From positions 18,985,151-19,049,150 of the forward strand of contig OX336353.1 in NCBI GenBank assembly GCA_946902875.1: a DNA stretch of 64,000 nucleotides. The letters are read 5' to 3'. This DNA comes from Nematopogon swammerdamellus (Eukaryota > Arthropoda > Insecta > Lepidoptera > Adelidae). Shown piece by piece: positions 53,077 through 63,485 of this stretch (position 1 is its first letter; each line of letters starts with the position of its first letter). A model generated the notes under the pieces. That model saw nothing but the letters and a program-made list of their open reading frames with translations. It was not told the DNA's origin and did not search any database. Both the position numbers and the translations under genes were made by a program.

Positions 53077-54250
53077 TATATTAGTAGATTTCTTTCAAAT
53101 TCGTCGGTAACGTCATATTATACAGGCATGACGATTTTATTACAATTCCTAGATTCTGCACATATGGCACATATAATATAATTTGCAATTAATAAAAAAT
53201 GTTAACGTTTTTTTTTATTGCTCCCGAACTGGGTGGCTCCGACTGAGGTCGAAGCCAATTTCTCCGCCGAGGAGGTGTCAATCCGGCTTGGAGGTGGACT
53301 AATGTTGCTGGGGAAAGGGAAAGACCCGCGATTGGAAGATCCGTGGATTGTAGGAGTGGGGAAAGATGTTTCCGGGGAGCCCGTTCCATAGTTTATATAA
53401 TTAGGCACGCAAACAAAACATTTCAAAAGTTTGTAGGTAGATAGTTTTAGTTTCAGAAGACATTGATATTTTACTTTTTTTCCAGTTTCGAGTCCAGTTA
53501 TTAATATAAAAAAAACCACACACACATACATAAAACAAAAATAAATGTGTCTCCCTACCTCATAATTTCAATTGAAAATTATTAAAAAACACAGATATTG
53601 TGTTGTGAATCTTAGATGAGAAGAAAAAGAAAAATCAACTGAAATCCTCAATCGCACTACCCCAATCGCTTAATGAAATAAATTTTTTAAGTAATTTTTT
53701 TTAGGTTAAAATTAACCTAAAAAAAATTACTTAAAAAATTTAGTTTTAGGTTCGTCTTAGTTTTAATTTTCTAGTTCTTGTGAGCTCTTTCTGTTTATAA
53801 AATTTGTATATTCTCTTCCTGTTTAATAAATTTATTTATTATTTATAAAATAAATAAATAAAGTGTATCTACCAATCTCAGCACTTTCCACCCCACTCAT
53901 TACTTGCGCAACTCGCAGTAACAGCTACGTAGGCAATTTTAATTAATGTTTTGCGCCTTGTAATTGCACTGACACCTGGAACGCGACGCTAGCGCGTAAA
54001 TTGCTGTTTCTATCAAAACCAGACACTTAATCAAAGCAAAATAGCACTTATTTTATTGCAGCTAAGGTTGATTTAAAGTGGCTGGAGAATAAAAGTATAA
54101 AATATTATAATATGTATGAGCATGTTGCAACTAGATTTTTTTTCGCGTCGCCGGAAAATTAGGGCGAAAATTCGACTTCTCCAGTGGTGATTTTGTATGA
54201 AATAAAATGACAATACATGCTTATGGTACGAATATTTTTTAACCTATATA
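53077..54250. other. AT-rich DNA, no gene seen
   Basis: 53189-53531 has minus frames without recognisable domains. 53740-53870 is LINE-tail-like (AGTTTTAGGTTCGTCTTAGT). The 64-bp palindrome listed separately lies here. Confidence 0.4.
53679..53742. repeat. 64-bp perfect AT-rich palindrome
   Basis: 31-base arms 53679-53709 and 53712-53742 pair with no mismatch around the 2-base centre AA; central text TTAGGTTAAAATTAACCTAA. No flanking duplication. Confidence 0.95.
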
Positions 54251-54627
54251 TTTTTTTATGGACACAAGTCTTTACATCACCTACTACATCCGTGATGTCA
54301 GCCCATAACACCTTGGACTAGGTGCCATGTCAGTGCTTCGCTTCGGTCGCGCCGGCTACGCTGAACTGGAAGGAAAACACGAACCGTTTCACATAGCTGT
54401 TTCAACCGACCTTTCATTCAGTTCGGTGGTACCAACCCAGGCGGGTTAAACCTTACCATCTAGTAAAATAAGAAGGGAAGGAACCTAAAGTTCTACGTGG
54501 AATCCGAACCACAGTCAGCCTCCAACGGTCAAGCGGTCGCCCATCCAATTACGACCGCGCCCAGGTGAGTATATTATGATCACGACCGACAGTCGACCGA
54601 CCGCACCACTGAGCTACCGAGGCTGAC
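54251..54627 (-). repeat. Full-length SINE T1 plus body B, minus
   Basis: From the right: CCTCGGTAGCTCAGTGGTGC, B box TGTGGTTCGGATTCCACGTA, body GATGGTAAGGTTTAACCCGC, and the tail GTCCATAAAAAAA. Complete head, body and tail. Confidence 0.85.
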
Positions 54628-55839
54628 ATGAACATAACACAACACAGTCAAAAAAAAATACAGTCGTATTGAGAACCTCCTCCTTTTTTTGAAGTCGGTT
54701 AAAAAGGCAAATAAACGATAGAAATGTATGTACATATACAAAATGGGATTATAATGGGCGCAGCCGAACAAAGAGTTGTGGACGTAATAAAGACAAAAAC
54801 ATAAATTCATTCAAGGAGTTGTGGACACAGTAAAGACAAAAAATATATATTTTGTTTTCTCATCTATCGTGCGAGATTATTGTATTATTCTAAAACGTTC
54901 AAATTTTGAAATAAGAATAAAAGACCCAAAAAAAAGAGCATTAATTCAGACAAACTAGAGAAGTGTTTACAAACTCAGGCTCATCGCACATTGCTGCTCT
55001 CGAAGCGTTTTCCAAGATCGAGCGAGACATATTCTCTATCAGCCAAGTCGTATACGATATAAATACGATCGAGCAACCATTACAATGCGATTCTGTTGCG
55101 ACTATAAGAAAGAAAAAATTTTTTTTCTGGAAGCCGATGGTTAGAGTAATGTAGAAATAGCGCCTTTTCTCGATGTAAATTGAGTGACATGGAGTGACAA
55201 TTTTTTTTATATTTTTTACCCGACTACGGCGAAGCCAAAAAAGGAAGGGTTATGAGTTTGGCGTGTATGTATGTATGTATGTATGTATGTGACTATCTAT
55301 ATTCCACTCTACAGCCTAAAGTACTGGGCCGATTTGAATAATTCTTGTGCTATTGGATTTGTCTTATTCACGGGAGTGTCATAGGCTATATAACAATTTT
55401 CAAAATTCAAAATGGCGGACGCACGGCCTGAAAATGTCAAATTAGTTTTTCAAAATATATTGAGTGGGGTATCAAATTAAAGATAATTAAATTACGATTC
55501 CGAAAATATACTTTGCTATCTATTAAACTTATGTGTACAGAGAAATAGAGCAAAATGTGTGGCGCATGTATGAATAGCGATTATTCGCGATGAAGCGTGG
55601 TCGCCCGCGCACCGCGCCGCGCGCCCCCGCATACACCAATGACGCGCGACGACGACACGCGACGACGCGACGCGAAGAAGCGACATGGTATTGTTGGTAA
55701 TATACCTACATACTTACTCACTGATCTACCGCAAATTTTATATAAATATATAATATTATTATTAGATACAGTACTATGCTAAAATAAATTGGTATTAAAT
55801 GTCCATGTACCTAGTGTAAGCATAATATGTAGCGTAGGT
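54628..55839. other. Unique DNA with satellite-like and GC-rich patches
   Basis: 55218-55300 (ACCCGACTACGGCGAAGCCA, AAAGGAAGGGTTATGAGTTT, then (TATG)n) is a dispersed repeat also glimpsed at 23085-23147. 55590-55690 is GC-rich (GCGCGACGACGACACGCGAC). No gene recognised. Confidence 0.45.
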
Positions 55840-56184
55840 GTACCGTATGGGGTCGGTACTTAAAAAGAATAGCCCCACTGCATCTCTCCCCGATGACCGC
55901 CCGACTGTTGGAGGCTGACCGTGGTTCGGATACCACGTTAAACTGTAGGTCCCTTCCCTTCTTACCTTACTAGGTGGTAGGGTTTATCCCGCCCGGTTTG
56001 GTACCACCGCACTGAGCGAAACGTCGGTCGAAACGGCTATGTAAATAGTTCGTGTTTTCCGTCCAGTTCAGTGTAGCCGGCGCGAAATGAAGGGAAGCAC
56101 TGACATGGCACCCGGTGTTATGGGCTGACATCACGGATGTTGTAGGTGATGTAACCAACCGTGTCAAGTTTCCATAAAAAAAAA
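55840..56184 (+). repeat. Three-part chimeric SINE: H head, T1 distal half, body B
   Basis: 55840-55892 is the first part of head H (GTACCGTATGGGGTCGGTAC, CACTGCATCTCTCCCCG). At 55893 it switches to the second half of the tRNA head T1 (ATGACCGCCCGACTGTTGGA, GGTTCGGATACCACG), then to join and full body B, ending TTTCCATAAAAAAA. Confidence 0.85.
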
Positions 56185-56490
56185 GGTAGGTACATTAAAT
56201 ATGCCTAATACCTACAGTATTTTCGGATGCAAGTTACCCTTCAGCTAAGCGGGATATTGTGGAAGAGAAGAACCGCCGATTGCGGAAAAGTATTCCCAAT
56301 TTTCTGGGTGCAGTTTTAGCCCTAGACTCGATTAGTTGCCGGAAACCTACGTCTTTGGAAATGGCGGTGCCCAGGAGGTTCAGGTGCTTCCAGACAGGTA
56401 TGACGCTGACTTACGCGTGGGCGTAGCATTCAGGGGGCAACATATCATTGTTATGCATACGAGAGTACGGAACACGGGTTCTACACCAGT
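56185..56490 (+). pseudogene. Uncertain LINE-derived sequence
   Basis: Composition matches the decayed LINE that follows, and AGTTACCCTTCAGCTAAGCG (56231) is echoed by AGTTACCCTTCAACTAGGCG (56489), suggesting a partial duplication of LINE text. No clear frame. Confidence 0.35.
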
Positions 56491-57128
56491 TACCCTTCAA
56501 CTAGGCGGGATGTGGATGAGAAGAGGCGAAGACTTGTGTCTGAACTTGAGCAAACACTCGGCTCTATTTCCGAATGGGCCGTAGCAAGTTGGTCAAGTTA
56601 AATACCTCCAAGATACAAGTTTGCGCGTTCAGTGCGAAGAGAGCGGCGCTCACACCAGCTCCTTCCTACCAAGGCACGTCACTTAAATTTTGCGACCACC
56701 TCGGGGTCCTCCGAGTCGAATTTTCGTACGATCTAAACCTCCCGCGTGACATCGAGGGCAAGGCCGTATAAATCGCGATTCGGTCCTGCTTGGGGTACTG
56801 CTAGCACCTATGGGATGGCTCAGTCAAATACCAGCTGGCGCCTCTGGACTCGATCCAGCGTCGAGCCGTGCGAATAGTAGGTGACTCCCAAATGTCCCGC
56901 GATCTAAAACCACTGCAACTCCGTAGGAATACATAGCTAAATCAGAGCCTGTTGAGATACAAACAGAGAGAAATATTTTCCCTCAAGTACAGTCTCGGGT
57001 CCTTCAACCTGGGCACCTGTCAGGCCGGCATGGCATTCGCAGCCTCCGCGTGCTACAGAATGTCCATGGGCATCGCTAGACACCTTATGGGTGGCTCGGC
57101 GCCACATGTCGCGCTTACTATAAAAATA
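56491..57128 (+). pseudogene. Jockey-like LINE reverse-transcriptase C-terminal relic with 3' end
   Basis: Readable in several frames: TRRDVDEKRRRLVSELEQTL and SISEWAVASWSS (56506-56600), then LNTSKIQVCAFSAKRAALTP and FCDHLGVLRVEFSYDLN (56600-56750), then after frame changes and stops LAPLDSIQRRAVRIVGDSQM (about 56835). From about 56985 it carries the family D 3' end (AAGTACAGTCTCGGGTCCTT, GGCCGGCATGGCATTCGCAG) and the tail TATAAAAATAAT. Order matches the region from the RT thumb to the C-terminus. An internal deletion removes the coding between 56960 and 56985. Confidence 0.8.
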
Positions 57129-57490
57129 ATATCAGTAGCTTTGGCCTCGCCTTAGTGGCTTACCTGCTTCGAGTGAGTACATTATTCAACTATGTACAAC
57201 CTGAAAACGCCCTCGGTCTTCGGCCTTGAACTGATTGGTTTACTTACTTCCCGAATCCGCTTCACCCCAGCCAGATATATTTACTTACATAGACAAAGAA
57301 AATCGTGTACTTACACAGCTCAGTCTTCGGTCTTGCTCTGACTGACTTTTCATTTTACTTCAAGACTATACATCGTTCAACTATACATAATTTGTATATA
57401 TATGTAGGTACTCACTCATGCGCTATTTGCAGAAAACTTTAGTTTCAAATAGAGATCACGACAAATAAACGGACGGATAGTATCAATTTT
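57129..57490. other. Degenerate minisatellite-type monomers
   Basis: Phrases such as TTGGCCTCGCCTTAGTGGCT, CGGTCTTCGGCCTTGAACTG and CAGTCTTCGGTCTTGCTCTG, spaced 90-120 bases, are diverged relatives of the 43-44 kb monomer. Confidence 0.5.
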
Positions 57491-57793
57491 GTACCGTGTG
57501 GGGCCGGTACTTATATAAAAGAATAGCCCCACTGTATCTCTCCCCGTGTATGTCGTAAAAGGCGACTAAGGGATATGACTTCCTTCTTATATTACTAGGT
57601 GGTAGGGTTTAACCCGCCCGTGTTGGTACCACCGCAACGCACTGAATGAAAGGTCGGTAGAAACGGCTATATATTTAGTGTAGTCGGTACGACCGAAGGG
57701 AAGCACTGACGTGGCACCAAGTTCACCCGGTGTTATGGGCTGACATCACGGATGTTTTAGCCTGTAGGTGATGTGTCAGATTCCATAAAAAAA
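57491..57793 (+). repeat. Chimeric SINE: head H joined to body B
   Basis: GTACCGTGTGGGGCCGGTAC, CATGTCGT-type text, AGGCGACTAAGGGATATGAC, junction TTCCTTCTTATATTACTAGG, body with a deletion around CTATATATTTAGTGTAGTCG, and the end AGATTCCATAAAAAAA. Same junction as 25776 and 26459. Confidence 0.85.
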
Positions 57794-57855
57794 TCAATAT
57801 ACGAGTTACATACAACATTTAAAGTATGCAAACAGTTTTTAAAAAGCCTAAAATA

Positions 57856-58630
57856 AAAAAAAAGTTATAAAAAACTAAAACCCGACTACGTAAAAGCTAA
57901 TTATGAAAATCGTTTAAATAAAAAAAAATAGTTATAAAAAACTAAAACCCGGCTACGAAAAAGCAAATTATGAAAATAGTTTAACTATAACTAAAAATAA
58001 CAAAATAATGTTTTCTATATAATTTATCAGATACAGCAATTCTCTTTTTTTATATTGATTTTACCTTAGCACTAACTTTATAAATTTTGATAAATTTATT
58101 ATTTTTAACGTTCTAAATATAGAGCCGTGGTCGGGCGTTCTTCGTTCAACAAGACAATTGAGACCGTCGTTGTGCATTACAGCCGTTGACGTTCGGTATG
58201 TACCTATGTATCTACTTATAATAATTTTAGATTGGCACTGACTGATCTTACAAAAAGATGCCAGTATGACACAATGGCGATGGCCGTCCTAAGTTCCGCG
58301 CTCTAATAATGCACGACGACGGCCTCACTTGTCTTGTTGAACGAAGAACGCCCGACCACGGCTCTATATTTAGAACGTTAAAAATAATAAATTTATCAAA
58401 ATTTATAGAGTTAGTGCTAAGGTAAAATCAATATAAAAAAAGAGAATTGCTGTATCTGATAAATTATATAGAAAACATTATTTTGTTATTTTTAGTTATA
58501 GTTAAACTATTTTCATAATTTGCTTTTTCGTAGCCGGGTTTTAGTTTTTTATAACTATTTTTTTTTATTTAAACGATTTTCATAATTAGCTTTTACGTAG
58601 TCGGGTTTTAGTTTTTTATAACTTTTTTTT
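57856..58630. repeat. Near-perfect foldback hairpin, 324-bp arms
   Basis: Arms 57856-58179 and 58307-58630 are colinear inverted copies without gaps; I count about four mismatches (roughly 99 percent). Loop 58180-58306 (127 bases). Each arm has an internal tandem pair beginning GTTATAAAAAACTAAAACCC and, near the loop, GAGCCGTGGTCGGGCGTTCT. No TIR-type duplication at its ends. No coding frame. Confidence 0.95.
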
Positions 58631-58911
58631 AATGTATCAAAACCGCTATACTCCACGCAAGGTATATAAACAAATTGCAAGTTAAACACTTTAATAAAAT
58701 TAATCAAAGTATGATAACTTTCCAAGTGACGGTTTTACCCAAGAAAATTAAAGAAACAAAAAAAAATACACAACCAAACATTTTAAAAACACAAAAGTAA
58801 ATTTTACACTGATCGCAAAAAAAAATATTGAAAAATAACACAGAGATTTTTTTTTTAAATAATAAAACCTAATAAAAATAATAATACGTTATAATAATAA
58901 CCAACGACCAC
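58631..58911. other. AT-rich spacer
   Basis: Nothing recognised. Confidence 0.4.
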
Positions 58912-59025
58912 CTTGAGAGGCTCTCGCTAAGTGGTTGGGTCAAGGGCCAGATCCAGAAAGCAGCCCTGCTCGACACTGCGCGCATAGTCCGGAGGTTTCT
59001 TTCTTTGGGACCCGACCATCGTTAG
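58912..59025 (+). pseudogene. Short LINE-type C-terminus
   Basis: An open frame ends ERLSLSGWVKGQIQKAALLD, TARIVRRFLSLGPDHR, stop at 59023-59025, in a small GC-rich island within AT-rich DNA. The IQKA.LLDTARIVRRFLSL phrase looks to me like the extreme C-terminus of a lepidopteran non-LTR retrotransposon ORF2 (recollection only). Confidence 0.5.
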
Positions 59026-61910
59026 CCTGGGTTCGCCCCGATTTTTATATTAATTTTAGATTTTAAGTGTTTGTAAATGCGTAAAATTTATATAAGAAAA
59101 ACGTGTAAATAAGGATATAAATATACATGTACATATCTACAACAGTGAAAATAACAATAACACATATTACACTCTTCTATTAATTTTACTCGAAATATGA
59201 CTCGATTCTCAGTTTGTGCTACAGAATTCGCCCTCAGTTTTCCTGGTGAAATGGCGGCGCATTTAAACGTAATTTATCGTAGTAGCATAAAGCAGTCGGG
59301 TGAGCTGTCTGTAAATCGTAGATATATTCGAATGATTTAGTAAGATTATGATTATTGCCGTCTTGTGTAGCGGCGGGGAGGGAGATATTTATAATGGGGA
59401 TGTGGTGTGTCGATAGCAATGACTTTCAATCAGATGTCACATTAAATTAAGTATTTTATTTTTATTTGCTGCAGTGTTCGGAAATTATGATAATTTTGTT
59501 CGTTATTTAAATGTTGATAAATTATAAATTAGAATTAATTAATTATGCTGAATATATTTAAATTAGTGTAACATTAATTTTGACTGACTTGTATAATACG
59601 TGATATACCAATAATTGTCTTTATTATATTGTAGGTAATTGCAAAGATAATTGCTACATTTGTTATGCATTCTGAAAAAAAATATATATATATTTTTTGG
59701 AAAATCGCAGGTTTCTAAAAATTATTTCTAAATGATTTTACACCGTCTTGGAGTGAGCGTCAAGTAAAAAAGTTATTTTCAAAATTCGTACTTGTTATCA
59801 ATAAATTAAGTGACAACCAAAATCAGGTTGATTACGACCGAATGATTTAACACTATTCAAGTTTTCGGTGTTCCTCGAAAAGTTGGTAACATTAATAAGT
59901 GATCGAGTATTTTGTTAGTTCTTTTTTAACATTTTGGTGTCTAATCCTTTGGATGACAAGGCTTTACTGCTAGATAAAGTAGGCCTTTGAACTGGTTACG
60001 CCCGTCGCCTCTACCAACATCGGGCCTAGCCTTCTCATGAATAGCTTTGCATCAGAACCTATGGTTTCGACCCAAACGCGACAAATAAATAATATGAAAT
60101 CAAATCAAAATCAAAGAAGTGTTTATTGGTCAGGCATATAGAGATACATATAGATACATTACAGGTGCTTTATACATTTAAAAAAATATGTAAAAATTTA
60201 TTGCGTATGCAGTTAAGTATAAAGGAGAAACTAATTTAAAATTCGAAAATGATTCTGTTGAAAAGTTCACAATTTTCATACACATCGATAACTCCTTCCT
60301 ATTCAACACGTCACTATGTTGTGTATTTCTGTATTCCGCGGTCGCGCGTAGCAGCTGCTCCAATTTGTTCCGAGCAATAGCGACAGCTTGTCACTAGTCG
60401 CTAGTAGCTTGTCGCATCTGATTCCTTTATCCACGGCGTTTCGAATGACCTATTTCATCAACGTTGTTTTGACTGTGAAACATGTTCCGTTTACGTTTCC
60501 GCCGTTTCTAGCTTTTCCGCTTTCGTTGTATTTTGAAATGAATGACTAAATAAAAATATTGTTAACAAAAAGAATTTACAAAGAGCGGACCTAATGCCTT
60601 AAGGTACCTATTCTCTTCAAGTACCTAATGCCTGGGATTGTTTTTTAAGTGTTATTAAATTTAGTGTGGTTACTAACTTAATCTCCCTCCTCTACACATG
60701 CTGGGTTTATGAAACCCAGTATTTGTAGAGTGCGGACCAATTAAGCAGTCGACAGAGCCATTCACCTCTATTCGCGAAACTACGCTCAGTGAGATGCCAT
60801 TTCAGTTCAAATTAATAGTCCCGCCGAAATCTTGCAAAATTTCTTAAATTTGATAAAATCTGAAAAGTTACATGCTTGATTTCTACTCGTAGATACTAAT
60901 TTATGTAAACTCAAGATAAATGTTTGAAATTTACTTAGACTGTTGCGTAATTTACTGAATTCGAATTCGACAAGGTCCAAAAGATCGACAAAACATCCTA
61001 ACTATTTCTACAAAATCAGAGAAAACAGAACAGTCAAATTGAAAGTTCTCCATTCCGAGAGCCTCGCCCCTCTCAAGCCGACCGATCGAAATAAACAAAT
61101 TCTCAGAGGGATTTGAATCACTTGTTTGAACTCTTCACCGAATAACTTCATTTATTTTTCCAGTAAATTTACTTAGTCTAATTAGAATTAAACCCTTGGC
61201 GCTCGGTTCATTTACCCCGGAGCAAGATTTTAGAGACAATCTGTTTTAATGTAATCGAAGCTGTAGGTTTTTCTCAGAATAATTCAAATTGTATTCGAGA
61301 ATATTATTTCACACACAAAAGAATGAAATCTACGAAGAACGCGCAATCAATTTAATAAACAACGAGATTCAACGCTACAAGACACATTGAATGTGTGACT
61401 TATAATAATGAGCTCAAAGACAAAATTAATATCGCAAGATTGCTCGACGACATTCAAAACAAGAATAATAATATAATAGACAACATTATTAATGTGGTAT
61501 TTGATTATGCCGTGCAAAACAACAAAGAAACCAAATGAAAAGAGGTAGAGGGGCACTCGAACAAAACATGACGAGGCAAAACGAGCCGAGCACTATGCGA
61601 ACTCACAGACCATTGGTAACTGAGAGTTAATTGAATAATGTTCTAGTTAAACTTGAAAACTGCTCACGAAAACAATTTGCAAGCTTCAGAAGTGTCAACC
61701 GGGAGTTTAATATATTCGAACAAACGTTGTGTGAGGGCATAAATCAGCGGAGGCGTCTGGCACGAGTATTAATATTCGCAACAGATGCTGGCTGTTACAG
61801 AGAGGTTGCTTTGTAGCGTAGGTGTCATCGTCGAGGGTTAGATTTCGTAGAAAATGTGCCGTAATTTTTTGTGACGTTAAGACCCAGCATTACCAAAACA
61901 ATTGTTTTCT
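59026..61910. other. Long unique AT-rich stretch, no gene seen
   Basis: No repeat family of this window and no recognisable protein in nearly 2.9 kb. Small hairpin CTGGGTTTATGAAACCCAG at 60700-60718 with a longer imperfect stem (CTACA...TGTAG). Could be intronic. Confidence 0.5.
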
Positions 61911-62302
61911 TTTTAATGTAATTCGGTATGATTTGCCTTAGTCGGAGGGGCCAAAGCACATACTCCGACCAGCCAATATCACCTCCGAGAAGGTAGGTGC
62001 CATACCGGAAACTTCCCTGGAATGCTAGCTATACTGGACTAGAGTGGAACACAACCGAGGCTGCTATGCGGCCATCTTACATACAGTACGGTGGTAGCAA
62101 CCCAGTCGGCTACAATTTGAGCCTACCACCTAGTAAGGGGCAAGGAAAGGGACCTACAGTTTTACACCGGTTCCGAACAGTGAAGCAGTAGGTATGCACG
62201 AAATGTTTTTCGTCAGAAAAAACTCATACGCGCCGAGCGGATTCGAACCTCAGATCTCTCGCATGAGAAGCCGATGCTCAAACCACTCGCCCACCCGCCG
62301 CT
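61911..62302 (-). repeat. Full-length SINE family C (head T2), minus
   Basis: From the right: GCGGCGGGTGGGCGAGTGGT (A box), GAGGTTCGAATCCGCTCGGC (B box), linker GTTTTTTCTGACGAAAAAC, AAACTGTAGGTCCCTTTCCT, body GTAGGCTCAAATTGTAGCCG, tail ATTACATTAAAAAG. Confidence 0.88.
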
Positions 62303-62434
62303 TGATTGTTTCTCCCGATTTCTCTTATTGATTCACACACACTTGATTAGGTAATTGAAACCATATTGAAACGCATATTTTGTCGTCCGATGGATCTTTC
62401 AGGCGGTGTAAGTATTTATTTCTATCTGCTATAG
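62303..62434. other. Short spacer
   Basis: Nothing recognised. Confidence 0.4.
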
Positions 62435-62490
62435 TTTTGTCGTACGTAGACGACAAAAAACGAAAATGATGTACTTAAAATCATTTTCGT
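62435..62490. repeat. Twin perfect hairpins
   Basis: First stem TTTTGTCGT/ACGACAAAA (62435-62443, 62450-62458, 6-base loop); second stem ACGAAAATGAT/ATCATTTTCGT (62460-62470, 62480-62490, 9-base loop). They stand one base apart. Confidence 0.85.
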
Positions 62491-62755
62491 CTCATGATTT
62501 TTCTGAACAACGCCCCTATTCCCGAACAAAATGTAAGACGTTCATCGAATTCACATTAAACAATAATTGGAAAAAAAAAATCTTGTAATTTCTCCTTGGA
62601 TTTGACTTTTCACCTTTAGTCAAATACCGAGAAGTTTACTGAAAGTTGTTTTCTTGTAATTTCCAATATACGTTACCTGATGTTGAGTACAAATACCCAC
62701 ATTATAATATCGCCTAACTATTTGTCAACGAACTTCACAAAATATGAACGTTTTT
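62491..62755. other. Short spacer
   Basis: Nothing recognised. Confidence 0.4.
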
Positions 62756-62807
62756 AGAGTTCCGTATCCGGCACGGGACCCTATTACTAAGCCTCCGCCG
62801 TCTGTCT

Positions 62808-62838
<31 letters not shown>

Positions 62839-62860
62839 CGACCGTCTGTCCGGGGATCGT
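62756..62860 (-). repeat. Dispersed repeat F fragment, minus
   Basis: AGAGTTCCGTATCCGGCACG, GGGACCCTATTACTAAGCCT, then (GTCT)n. Confidence 0.8.
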
Positions 62861-63327
62861 CTGTCGGAATTTTTTATGAAATTATTATATTATATTATAA
62901 AAATTTAACAATTTTTGTATAATGTCCTATAGATTCCTCAAACGTTCATTACCCAGTACCCACGCATCGCCTAGTGGCAATTGCTAGCTTCTCATCTCTA
63001 AAATACGATGCCCAACAGCCACGCAATCCTCATGATAATAATTTAAGCGCAGCACTTACGCTTGTTCAGCATCATACGTTATAGCGTCTAACGCCTTGTT
63101 AACATACCTGAGCTAGCGGCTAGCGGCCCAGTGTAAAGATTCTCGAGTTTTGAGCGCACCTCAGCCATCGGCCTCGTTCGGATTCATGGAAGTTCTCGAC
63201 TCTTGAGTCTGTTTAATTTTGTTTCTTTGAGAGTCCAGCCCCTTCTTTAATGATGTTTTATTAATTATTTAATAAAACGTATTCTTAGGGGGTTGATACT
63301 TGATAGGTAAAAAAAAACTATTTTTTT
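62861..63327. other. Spacer
   Basis: A lone minisatellite-type phrase GCACCTCAGCCATCGGCCTC at about 63156. No gene. Confidence 0.4.
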
Positions 63328-63485
63328 AGGTTCCGTATCCTTTCGGAAGCCTATTACTGAGCCTACGCCGTCTGTCTGTCTGTCTGACCATCCGCCTGTC
63401 CGCCCTACGGCTGTATCTCTTGAACCGTAATAGGTAGCCAGTTGAAATGTTCACAGTTGTGTTATTATGGCAGATGTAATGATTT
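63328..63485 (-). repeat. Dispersed repeat F fragment, minus
   Basis: GGTTCCGTATCCTTTCGGAA, GAGCCTACGCCGTCTGTCTG, TTGAACCGTAATAGGTAGCC, and TTATTATGGCAGATGTAA. Confidence 0.8.
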
